Assembly: GCF_014174515.1 (NCBI RefSeq)
Contig: NZ_JACJUG010000016.1
Span: 62,001-126,000, forward strand
From: Mitsuaria sp. WAJ17
GTDB lineage: Bacteria; Pseudomonadota; Gammaproteobacteria; Burkholderiales; Burkholderiaceae_C
Reading direction: 5' to 3'
Length of the DNA stretch: 64,000 bases
The number at the start of each line of letters is the position of its first letter. The first letter of the stretch is position 1. Positions 1 to 10,400 of the stretch are shown here, in pieces. The notes beneath the pieces are model-generated. The model made no database searches. It worked only from the letters and a program-made list of their open reading frames with translations, and was not told the origin of the DNA. A program made the translations under genes and the position numbers.

Positions 1-201
1 GGCATCTACGAGATGCTGGAGATGAACGCCGAAATGGCACTGGCCGTGCAGCGCGGTGACGCCGGCGCCTTCATGGGCGCCGCACGCGAAGCCCTGCGCG
101 GCAAGACCCTGGCGGACCGCAGCCTGGCCCTGGTCAAGGCGGGCAGGACCACCTTGGCCGAGGCTATGCGCATCGGCTTCGACCAGGGCGACTCAGCATG
201 A
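1..201 (+). CDS. mshE: MSHA pilus assembly ATPase MshE, C-terminal fragment
   Basis: This is the last 66 codons of a gene that begins before the window. The reading frame opens with GIYEMLEMN, the conserved C-terminal motif of GspE/PilB-type secretion ATPases (G-I-Y-E-[ML]-L). Such hexameric cytoplasmic ATPases drive pilus polymerisation. The nucleotide-binding core lies outside the window. The stop codon overlaps the start of the next gene by 4 nt (ATGA), and that gene is a GspF-type platform protein, as expected for mshE–mshG. Assignment to MshE rather than another GspE paralogue rests on the pilus genes downstream. Confidence 0.85.
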   Translation, partial: GIYEMLEMNAEMALAVQRGDAGAFMGAAREALRGKTLADRSLALVKAGRTTLAEAMRIGFDQGDSA

Positions 202-1433
202 GGAGCTTTGCCTGGCAGGGGCGCAACAACCGCGGCGAGCTCGTCCAAGGGCACACCGACGCCGACAGCAGCGACGCCGTGGCCGCCCAGCTGATGGCCG
301 GCGGTGTGATTCCCGTCCGCATCGAGGCCAGCGCGCAGAAGAGCCTGTCCGACAACAGCCCATCCTGGTGGGAGCAGCTGCGCCGCGCGCCGGTCAGCAT
401 GGACGATTGCCTCATCCTCACTCGCCAGCTCTACACGCTGCAGAAGGCCGGCGTGCCCATCCTTCGCTCCCTGGCCGGCCTGCAGGCCTCGACCGCCCAG
501 GCCAGCCTGATCCATCTGCTGCAGGACCTTCGAGCCAGCCTGGACCAGGGTCGCGAGCTGTCCGCGGCCATGGCGCGACATCCCGGCATCTTCAACTCCT
601 TCTACATCGCCATGATGCAGATCGGCGAGATGACCGGCCGCATGCCCGATGTGCTGCTGCGCCTGGCCCAGCACCTGGAGTACGAGCTGGACACGCGGGC
701 CCGCATCAAGCAGGCGCTGCGCTACCCGATGATGGTGCTGGCGGCCATCGCCATCGCCATCGTGGTGCTCAACATCTTCGTGCTGCCCACTTTCGCCACG
801 GTCTTCGCCGGCTTCAAGGCCGAGCTGCCCCTGATGACCCGCGTGCTGCTGGGATTCTCGGCCTGGATGCTGCGCTGGTGGCCCCTGCTGCTGGCGGGCG
901 CCGTGGGCCTGATGCTGCTGGTCCGGGCCTGGCTGGCCACCGAGGAAGGCCGCTACCGCTGGGACCGCCTCAAGCTGCGCCTGCCCATTGCCGGCCCCAT
1001 CGTACTCAAGGCCACGCTGGCCCGCTTCGCCCGCAGCTTCGCGCTGGCCACCAAGAGCGGCGTGCCGATCAGCCAGGCCATGAACGTGGTGGCGCAGACG
1101 GTGGACAACGCCTTCATCGCCAGCCGCGTGGCGCAGATGCGTGACGGCGTGGAGCGGGGCGAGAGCATCTCGCGCTGCGCCACGGCCGCCGGCGTCTTCA
1201 CCCCCATCGTGCTGCAGATGATCGCCGTGGGCGAGGAGACCGGCGAGCTGGACCAACTGCTGCTGGAGATCGCCGAGATGTACGAGCGCGAGACCGACTA
1301 CGCCATCAAGGGCCTTTCGTCCGCCATCGAGCCGCTGCTGCTGCTGGTCATCGGCGTGATGGTCTTCGTGCTGGCGCTGGGCGTGTTCATGCCCTTGTGG
1401 AGCCTGGGCCAGGCGGCCATGGGGCGGAGCTGA
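198..1433 (+). CDS. mshG: MSHA pilus inner-membrane platform protein MshG (GspF/PilC family)
   Basis: A 411-residue GspF/PilC-family protein, the usual length. It begins with the family-typical MRSFAWQGRN, which resembles the start of PilC/GspF. Two GspF repeats are visible: one around residues 70–195 (RQLYTLQKAGVPILRSLAGL) and one around 270–395 (ARSFALATKSGVPISQAMN). Three hydrophobic membrane segments lie at about 175–200, 215–240 and 380–405. The protein forms the inner-membrane platform that couples the MshE ATPase to pilin insertion. The start is fixed by the ATGA overlap with mshE. Downstream, where mshF/B/A are found in Vibrio, there is instead a convergent NRPS gene 39 bp away. Confidence 0.9.
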   Translation: MRSFAWQGRNNRGELVQGHTDADSSDAVAAQLMAGGVIPVRIEASAQKSLSDNSPSWWEQLRRAPVSMDDCLILTRQLYTLQKAGVPILRSLAGLQASTAQASLIHLLQDLRASLDQGRELSAAMARHPGIFNSFYIAMMQIGEMTGRMPDVLLRLAQHLEYELDTRARIKQALRYPMMVLAAIAIAIVVLNIFVLPTFATVFAGFKAELPLMTRVLLGFSAWMLRWWPLLLAGAVGLMLLVRAWLATEEGRYRWDRLKLRLPIAGPIVLKATLARFARSFALATKSGVPISQAMNVVAQTVDNAFIASRVAQMRDGVERGESISRCATAAGVFTPIVLQMIAVGEETGELDQLLLEIAEMYERETDYAIKGLSSAIEPLLLLVIGVMVFVLALGVFMPLWSLGQAAMGRS

Positions 1434-1472
1434 GGCCCGCGCCCCAGCATCCATCCCGGCCTCCCGGCGCCT

Positions 1473-4400
1473 TCAGGTCTGCGCCTGCCACTTCGTCAGC
1501 ACCTGCCCCAGCACCGGGGCATGGTGCGCGCTGATCAGGCCCTCATGCGAGCCCGGCACCTCGAAGACCTGCAGGGCGCCGGCGTGCCGCTGGCCCCAAC
1601 CATGGTCGGGCGCCGCTGGCCCGTCCTGCTGCTGTGCCTTGAACAGCGCCAGCCGGCCCCGGTAGCGAGGCCCCTGCCCTGCCTGCGCCAGCGTGGCCAG
1701 GCAGGCCTCATGCTGCTGGCGCCGCTGGAGATAAGCCCGCACGAAGGCCTGGTCCTGGACCTCGATGATGCGGTGATCCGCCAGCCGCGTGGCCAGGTGG
1801 AAGATGCGCTCGGACTCGCTCATCTGCGCCAGCCCTTCGGGCTCCAGGTCCAGGGTGCAGCCCAGGTAGTCCTCGAACTTCGAGAAAATCCGATGCACAT
1901 GATCGGCATCGAAGGGTGACTGCCCCACCACTGGCGCGGGGATGCGGTCGGGGTGGCTGTCGAGCAGGCCCACGCCTTCGACGGTCTCGCCGGCCTGCTC
2001 CAGCAGGGCGGCCAGCCGCAGCGCGATCAGGCCACCGATGGAATGCCCCAGGAGCCGGTAAGGCCCCCGCGGCTGGACCTGACGGATGGCCTGCAGATAG
2101 GCCGCGCACAAGGACTCCACGCCATCCAGCGGGGCCAGTTGCCGGGCCTGCAGATCCAGCGGCTCCAGGGCATACAGGGCGTGGCCGGGCATGGCCTGGG
2201 CCAGGGCCTGGAAGCCCAGCGCATGGCCATGCACCCCCGGCACGCAGAACACGGGTAGCAGGCCGGCCTGCCCCTTCGGTCCCAGGGCCACCACCGGCGA
2301 GGGCAGCCGCCGCTCCAGGCCTTGCTGCCCCTCCAGGTGGCGGGCCAGCTCGCGCACGCTGCGATGCCTGAACAGCGCCTCCACCGGCACGGCCATGTCG
2401 AACTCCCGCTGCAGGAAGGCAATCATCCGGATCACACCCAGCGAGTTGCCGCCCAAGCTGAAGAAATCGTCGTCACAGCCGATGGCCTGTGGCGGCAGTC
2501 CCAGCAACTGGCACCACTGCGCATGCAGGCGGACCTCGGTGGTGCTCAGCGGGCCTCGCTTCCCCCCGGCCGGTGCCAGGCGACCTGCCCCCTCCTGCTC
2601 GCCCAGGCAAGCCAGGGCCTGGCGGTCCACCTTGCCATTGGGGGTCAGGGGCAGCGCAGCCAGCCAGACCAGGGTCTGGGGCACCATGTAGTCCGCCACC
2701 CGCTGCGCCAGCAGTGCGCGCAGCGCCGCCAGGTCCGGCTCCACCTCGCAGGCGATGAAGGCCTGCAACTGCTTCTGCGTGGGTTCTCCCTGGGCCAGCA
2801 CGACGGCATGGCGCACGCCGGGCAACTGGCTCAGCTGCGCCTCGACCTCGCCCAGCTCCACGCGGTAGCCGCGGATCTTGACCTGGAAGTCACAGCGGGC
2901 GATGTACTGCAGCTCGCCGTTCTCCAGCCGGCGCACCAGGTCGCCCGTCCTGTACAGGCGCGCGCCCGCCTCGGGGCTGAAGGGATCGGGGATGAAGCTG
3001 GCCGCCGTCAGGGTCGGGCGGTTCAGGTAGCCGCGCGCCACCCCCGCTCCGCCGATGTACAGCTCGCCCACGACGCCCAGGGGCACCGGCCGCAGGCGGG
3101 CGTCCAGCACATGGGCACGGGTGTTGGCGATGGGCCGGCCGATGGGCGGCGGCCCCGACTGCTCGGGGCGGCAGGCATGGGTCGTGGCGCAGACCGTGAT
3201 CTCCGTGGGTCCGTAGGCATTGACGAAGCGCCGCCCCTGCGACCAGCGCCGGCTCTGGGCCTCCGGCAGAGCCTCGCCGCCGGCCATCAGGTAGCGCAGG
3301 GTCGGCAGCGTGAGATCCTCGGGCAGCGCCGCCAGGAAGGCCGGCGACAGGCAGGCGTGCGTGATCTGCTCCCGCGCCACGTAGCCGGCAAAGGCAGCGC
3401 CGGACAGCAGGGCATCCCGCTGCATCACGTGCAGACTGGCGCCGGCGCACAGGGACATGCCGAAGTCCATGGGGAAGACGTCGAAGCTGAAAGACAGCGC
3501 CTGCGCCAGCCGGCTGTGCCCGTCCACAGCGCCCCGCGCGATCATGTCGGTGCTGAGGTTGCACCAGCCGCGGTGCTCGATCATCACGCCCTTGGGCACG
3601 CCCGTGGAGCCGGAGGTGTAGATGACATAAGCCAGATGCCCGGCCCGCACGGGCACGCCGTGGGGGTTCTCGGGCGAGGCCTGCGCCCATTGCGCCGCAT
3701 CGCGGTCCAGGTCCAGGCAGGCCGCACCGGGCGGCAGCAGCGAGGCCAGACTGGCGCTGGTTGGCGTGTGCACCAGCACCACGCGGGGCTCGCAGTCCCG
3801 CAGGATGTCACCGATGCGGCGGGCCGGGAGATGCGGATCCATGGGCACGAAGGCCCCGCCTGCCTTGAGCGTGGCCAGCACGGCGACGGCCATGTCCGCG
3901 CAGCGGTCCAGGCAGACGGCCACGCGCTCATCAGGCCCCACGCCCAGCTGGATCAGCCGGTGAGCCAGTCGGTTGGCCCGGGCGTTGAGCTGCGCATAGC
4001 TCAGGCGGACCGCACCGCTGACCACGGCCGGGGCTTGCGGCGTGCGCAGCACCTGCGCTTCGACCAGCGCATGCAGGCAGGCCTCCGAGGGCCAAGCGGC
4101 GGCGGTGGCGTTCCAGTCCTGCAGTTGCAGGCGCCGCTCTTCCTCGCCGATCATGTCGAGGTCCTGCAGCAGCGTGCCTGGCGCCGTGGCCAGGGCCTGC
4201 ACCAGTTGCTCCAGCACCGTCACCAGATAGCCGCACAGGCGCTGGGCATCGATGCCGCCATGGACCTGGGCGCTGAGCCGGAAGCCGTCGCCCAAGTCGT
4301 CCACGCACAGGCCCACCGGGTAGTTGCTGCGCTCCGGGCTTGACAGCACCTCGACCCCGGGGCCGAACAGGCTGGTGGCGTCGGCGCTGCGGCTCGAGTG

Positions 4401-7400
4401 CCGGTAGTTCAGCAATGCCGTGAACAGCGGCGCCGGTGCGGCCACGCCGCTGCAGCGCTGGGCCAGGGCCAGCGAGGCGTGCTCATGGCGCATCAGGCTG
4501 TTGAGCAGGCGGTGCACCGCCTGTGCGCCATCCCTGACCGTCTGAGCCCCCAGCTCGACCACCATGGGCAGGGTGTTGATGAAGAGGCCCAGGGCCCGGT
4601 CGGCACCCTCGCCGCCCTGCATGCGCCCGAAGAGCACCGTGCCGAAGACCACGCGCTCCTGCTGGGCCAAGCGGCCCAGCACCAGGGCCCAGGCCAGGTG
4701 CATCAAGGTGGCGGCCGAGACTCCCAGGCGGCTCGCGCCCTGCCGCAAGCGCTGCGCCAGGTCCGGCGTGAGCTCGCGGACGCCTTCTTGCGCCACGGCG
4801 CCCGGCGGGATCTCCAGCAGGCCATAGGGCGCCGTCGCTTCGTTGATGTCCTGGAGCAGGGTCCGGAAGAAGGCCTGGTGCTCGGCCTCCATCACGCCGG
4901 CGCGCGACTGGGCCACGAAGTCCCGGAAGGGCCGGGGTCGCGGGAGGGCTTGCCCGCGCATGCAGGCCATCACCTCGGCCACCATCTGTTCCATGGTGGT
5001 GTGGTCCACGACCAGGTGGTGCAGCAGGGCCTGCATCAGCCAGCGCCCGTTCGCGGGATCCTCGGCGACGACGGCGCGCATCATCGGGGCCTGGCGGATG
5101 TCCAGGCGGCAGTGGGCCGGGTCCAGGTGCGCGCTCAGGCGCCGAGCCACGTCGCGGTCCCCCTCTCCCGCCGCGGGCAGCATCTCCAGCTGCAGGGGCG
5201 CCTGGCGCCAGACCACCTGCACCGGCTGCGACGCCTCCTCCCAGAGGATGGACGTACGCAGCACGTCGTGGCGCCGCACCACCTCCGCCATGGCCGCCAC
5301 AAAGGCGTCCAGGCGCTCGCGGCTGTCGAAGGCCATCAGCATGGGCAGGCCGTAGACATCACCCGCCGTGCGGGACAGGTAATGGAACAGCAGGCCCTCC
5401 TGCAGGGGTGCCAGTGGGTAGATGTCCTGCACATTCGCCGCTGCGCCCGGCACGCGGGAGGTGATGCGGTCGATCTCGTCCTGCGACAGGCGCAGCAACG
5501 GCAGCATCTCGGGCGTGATGCGGCTGCAACCTTCCGGGATGAGCGGCTCCGGCACAAGCTGCGGGCGGGCGCCGCGGGACACGGCCGCCGCCATCTGTGC
5601 AAGGGTGGGTGCGCCCAGCAGTTCGCGGATGTCGATATGAAGGCCGGCCTGGCGCAGGCCCTGCATGAGCGACAGGGCCAGCAACGAATGGCCGCCCAGC
5701 TCGAAGAAATTGTCATGGCGGCCCATGGGCGGGCACTGCAGCACTGCAGACCAGAGCTGCTGAAGCAGGATCTCCGTCTCGCCCTGCGGGGCTTCAAAGG
5801 CGCGCTGCACGGCGGCCTCGGCCTGAGGGGCCGGCAGGGCCTGGCGGTCGAGCTTGCCATTGCTGCTGAGGGCGAAGGACGCCATGTGCACGAAGGCGCT
5901 GGGCACCATGTAGTCGGGCAGCGCGCATGACAGGGCAGCGCGCAGCACAGCGGGGTCCAGCGGTACGCCGCCCGTGCAGGTGTAGTAGGCCACCAGGCGC
6001 GGCCCGCCGGCCTGGTCCTCGCGGGCCAGTACCACGGCCTCGCGCACGCCGTCCACGGCGCAGAGGCTGGCCTCGATCTCGCCCAACTCGATGCGCAGGC
6101 CGCGCAGCTTCACCTGGAAGTCATTGCGCCCCAGGTACTGGATCCGGCCATCCGGCAGGAAACGCGCCAGGTCGCCCGTCCGGTACATGCGGGCGTCGTC
6201 CTGCGGGGCGAACGGGTCCGCCAGGAAGCGCTCGGCACTCAGCTCAGGGCGGTTCCAGTAGCCCCGGCCTACCTGCACCCCACCCAGGTACAACTCGCCG
6301 GTCACGCCAATGGGAACGGGCTGCAGGCGGGCATCGAGGATGTAGGTCCGGGTGTTGGCGATGGGCCGCCCGATGGGGATGAAGTCCTGGGTCGCGCCGG
6401 GTCTGCAATGCCAGGCCGTGACGTCCACCGCGGCCTCGGTGGGACCGTAGAGATTGTGCAGCTCGACCTCCGCAAAGCGCTCATGGAAGCGGGACACGAG
6501 GGCGGCCGGCAGGGCCTCGCCGCTGCAGAAGACGCGCCGCAAGCCGGGATAGTGCCTGCGCTCGGTCTGGTCGAGGAAGACCTGCAGCATGGAGGGCACG
6601 AAATGCAGGCAGCTGATGGCCTCCTCGAGCAGCAGCTCGCTCAGGTACAGCGGGTCCTTGTGGCCCCCGGGCCGCGCCAGCACCAGGCGCGCACCGCAGA
6701 TCAGGGGCAGGAAGAACTCCCACACCGACACGTCGAAGCCATAGGGAGTCTTCTGCAGGATGCGGTCCTGCGGCGTGATGGCATAGGCCTCGCGCATCCA
6801 CAGCAGGCGGTTCACCACGGCACGGTGCTCGTTCATGGCGCCCTTGGGCCGCCCGGTGGAGCCGGAGGTGTAGATCACATAGGCCAGGTGACGCGAGCCC
6901 AGGCCCAGCGCGGCGGGCGGCAGGTCCTGCGTGCCGAGAGCGGCCCAGGCGGCGGCGTCCCGGTCCAGGTCCAGCATCGGACCTTGGGCCTGAGGCGCCA
7001 ACAGGTCTCGCGTGGCCCCGTGAACCAGGGTCAGCACGGGCTGGCAGTCTTGCCGCATGTAGGCCAGGCGCTCAGCGGGGTAGTCGGGGTCCAGTGGTAC
7101 ATAGGCCCCACCGGCTTTGAGCGTGGCCAACAGGGCCAGCACCAGCTGATGGCCGCGGGCCAGGCACAGGGCGACGCGCTGGTCCGGCCCCACGCCCAGG
7201 CTGCGCAGGTGCCGCGCCAGCTGGTTGGCCGCGCCATTGAGGGCTTCGTAGCTGAGCGTCAGGGTGCCATCGACCAGGGCCACGCGCGAGGGTGTCCGCC
7301 GGGCCTGCTGCTCGACGAGCTCGTGAATGCACAGCTGCTCGGGGAACGGGGTTTGGGTCGCGTTCCAGTCCTGCAGCAGGAGGCGGCGTTCGTCCTCGCC

Positions 7401-10400
7401 CAGCAGTGGAAGATTGGCAATCTGCGCCTCGTCGTTGGCCACCATGGCCTGCAGCAGCTGCCGCCAGCAGCGGGCATGCCGCTCCATGGAGCCGGCGTCG
7501 AACAGCGCACAGGCGTATTCGAGCTCGCCCACGATGCCGTCCGCCCCGTCCTGCAGCAGCAGGGACAGGTCCAGCTTGGCGCTGCGCGGCCAGTTGGGAG
7601 TCAGGGGCGTGGCGCGCACGCCGGTCATGGCCAGGGCCTCGCTGGAGGCCGGCTGCCAGGCGAAGAGGCACTGGAACAGCGGCGTGTGCGCCGTGCTGCG
7701 CGGCGGCTGCAGGCGCTCGACCACCTGCTCGAAAGGCAGGTCCTGGTGGGCCTGCGCCTCCAGGACCAGGGTCTGCGTCTCGCGCAACAGAGTCCCCACC
7801 GTGGCCGAGCCGTCCAGGCGCAAGCGCAGGGCCAGGGTGTTGACGAAGCAGCCAATGAGGGACTCCGTGTCCCGGTGCTGGCGCCCCGCGACCGGCGTCC
7901 CGATGACCAGGTCCGACTGGCCCGACAGGCGGCTCAGCAGCAGCGCCCAGCTTGCGAGCAGGGTCACATACAAGGTACAGCCATGGCGCAGGGCCAGTTC
8001 ACGCAGCTGCGCGCTAAGCCCTGAGCCCAGGGCAAGGGGCAGCGCCGCGCCCTCGAAGCGTTGTGCATGGGGGCGCGGCCGGTCTGTGGGCAGCTCGATC
8101 AGGACCGGGCTGCCCTGCAGCTGCTGCGTCCAGTAGCGGGCCTGCGCTTCAAGTGCCTCGCTGGACACCAGCTGCTGCTGCCAGGCCGCGTAGTCGGCGA
8201 ACTGCAGAGGCAAGGCCGGGAGGGGATCGCTGCCCAGATCGGCATCGGCCTGCACATAGGCCGCGTAGAGAGCCACCAGCTCGCGCATCAGCAGATCCAG
8301 GGACCAGCCGTCGGACACGATGTGGTGTAGGGCCACGATGAGGGTGTGCTCGTACTCGGCCGTCTGGACCAGACTGGCCCGCAGCAGAGGGCCGTTCTCC
8401 AGGTCGAAGGCGGCGCAGGCCACGCGGTCCAGCTCCGCCTGCAGCTGGGCCTGGCTCTGTGCCTGGCTCAGTGTCTTTGCGCGCAGGTCCAGGCAGCGCA
8501 GCAGTGGGCGTGCTCCGCTTTGCTGGGGCGGCCGGATCTGCTGGACCACGCGCCCCGCGTCCACCACGAAACCGGTGCGCAGGCTCTCGTGGCGCGCCAC
8601 CACCCGCTCAAAAGCGGCACAGAGGGCCCCGTGGTCGATCTCGCCATGCAGGCTCACACCGCCCACGATGGCATAGGCCCGAGCCACCTCCGGCAGCTGC
8701 GAGAGGAACCAGAGCCGCTGCTGGGTGGGCGAGGCAGGCAAGACCTGACCCCGGTCGGCGCAGGGGATGGCCTGCACCAGAGCGCGGGCTGCCCGCCGCA
8801 CCGCCCCGGCGAAGCTGGCCAGGGTGGGATGGGCGAATAGGTCGTTGATCACGACATGGACGTTCAGGGCCGAGCGCACACGCGACACCAGCTGCACCGC
8901 CAGCAGCGAATGGCCGCCGCGCTCGAAGAAGTTGTCATGGCGGCCCAGCTCGGTACAGCGCAGCACCTCGCACCAGAGGCGGCTCAATTGCTGCTCCAGC
9001 GCGCCCTGAGGAGCCTGATCCGGCGCCAGGGCCTCGCCTTGCTCATCGGGCACCGGCAGTGCGTGGCGGTCGAGCTTGCCGTTGGGCAGGCGCGGCAAGG
9101 CGTCCAGAAGCAGGAAGCGGCCAGGCACCATGTAGTCCGGCAAGTCCTGCGACAGCGCCGCGCGCAGGGCCTCGACGTCCACCGAGGCCCCCGCAGCCGG
9201 CACCACATAGGCCAGGAGGCTGGATGCCTCGTGCAGCACCACCAGGGCCTCGCGCAAGCCGGGCTGTGCCAGCAGGCGGTTCTCGATCTCGCCCAACTCG
9301 ATGCGCAGGCCGCGCAGCTTGACCTGGAAGTCCAGGCGTCCGAGGTACTCGAGCTGTCCGTCAGCGCGCCAGCGCGCGCGGTCTGCGCTGCGGTACAGGC
9401 GCGGGGCCGGCTGCCCGGCGGGCGCTGCCACGAAGGGATCGGGCAGGAAGCGCTGGGCCGTCAGCTCGGGCTGGTTCAGGTAGCCCGGGCCAACGCCCTC
9501 CCCGGCGATGCACAGCTCGCCCGCGGCCCCCAGTGGCACCGGCTGCTGCCGCTCGTCCAGGACGTAGGCGCGGGTGTTGAGCAGCGGCCGGCCCAGCACC
9601 GGCAGCGGGCCGGCATCGCGGATGCGGCACATCACCGTGTCAACCGTCGTTTCCGTAGGGCCGTAGACATTGAAGATATCGCAGCCCTCACAGGCCTGCA
9701 GGCGCATCCACAGGGCCTGATCAATGGCCTCGCCGCCCACCAGCAGCACGCGCGGCAGCTTCAGGCCGGGGCGGGCCTCCAGCAGGGCCGCCAGCAGGCC
9801 GGGCGTGAAGTCCAGCCCCTGCAACTCCCAGCCGACGATGCACTGCGCCAGGCGGTCCATGTCCAGGCGCTGGTCTTTGGAGAGCAGGTGCAGGCTGGCG
9901 CCGTAGCCCAGCATCAGCCACTGCTGCACGGAGGCATCGAAGGCCAGCGAGGCGTTGAGGCCCAGGCGCAGGCCTGCCAAAGCATCGGCGCCACCATAGG
10001 CCTGGCAGGCCAGCGCATGCGCCAGGTGGGCGGCCTGGCGGTGCTCGATCGCCACGCCCTTGGGCTGCCCCGTGGAACCCGAGGTGTAGATGAGGTAGGC
10101 CAACCGGGACGGGTCCGCGCCGTTGTCGGCCCGGACAGGGTTGGTCTCGGGCCACCGCAGGGCCTGCAGCGCATGGGCATCCAGGTCAATGGCCTGCTCC
10201 GCGCCGAGCTGGGCCACCAGGGCCTGGGTCCGCCCGTGGTACAGCAGCACGCCAGCCTGGCTGTCGGCCAGCATGTGGCGCAGGCGCGCCGGCGGGTAGT
10301 CGGGATCCAGCGGCACATAGGCTGCGCCGGCCTTGAGCGTGGCCATGAGGGCCACCATCTGGTCCACACCCCGGTCCAGGCACAACGCCACGCGCTGCTG

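Noticed and set aside
2322..4343. 673-codon plus-strand ORF inside the NRPS gene
   Set aside because: It is a shadow of the minus-strand synthetase in very G+C-rich DNA; its Gln/His/Arg/Gly-rich translation has no domain, while the minus-strand frame is full of NRPS motifs.
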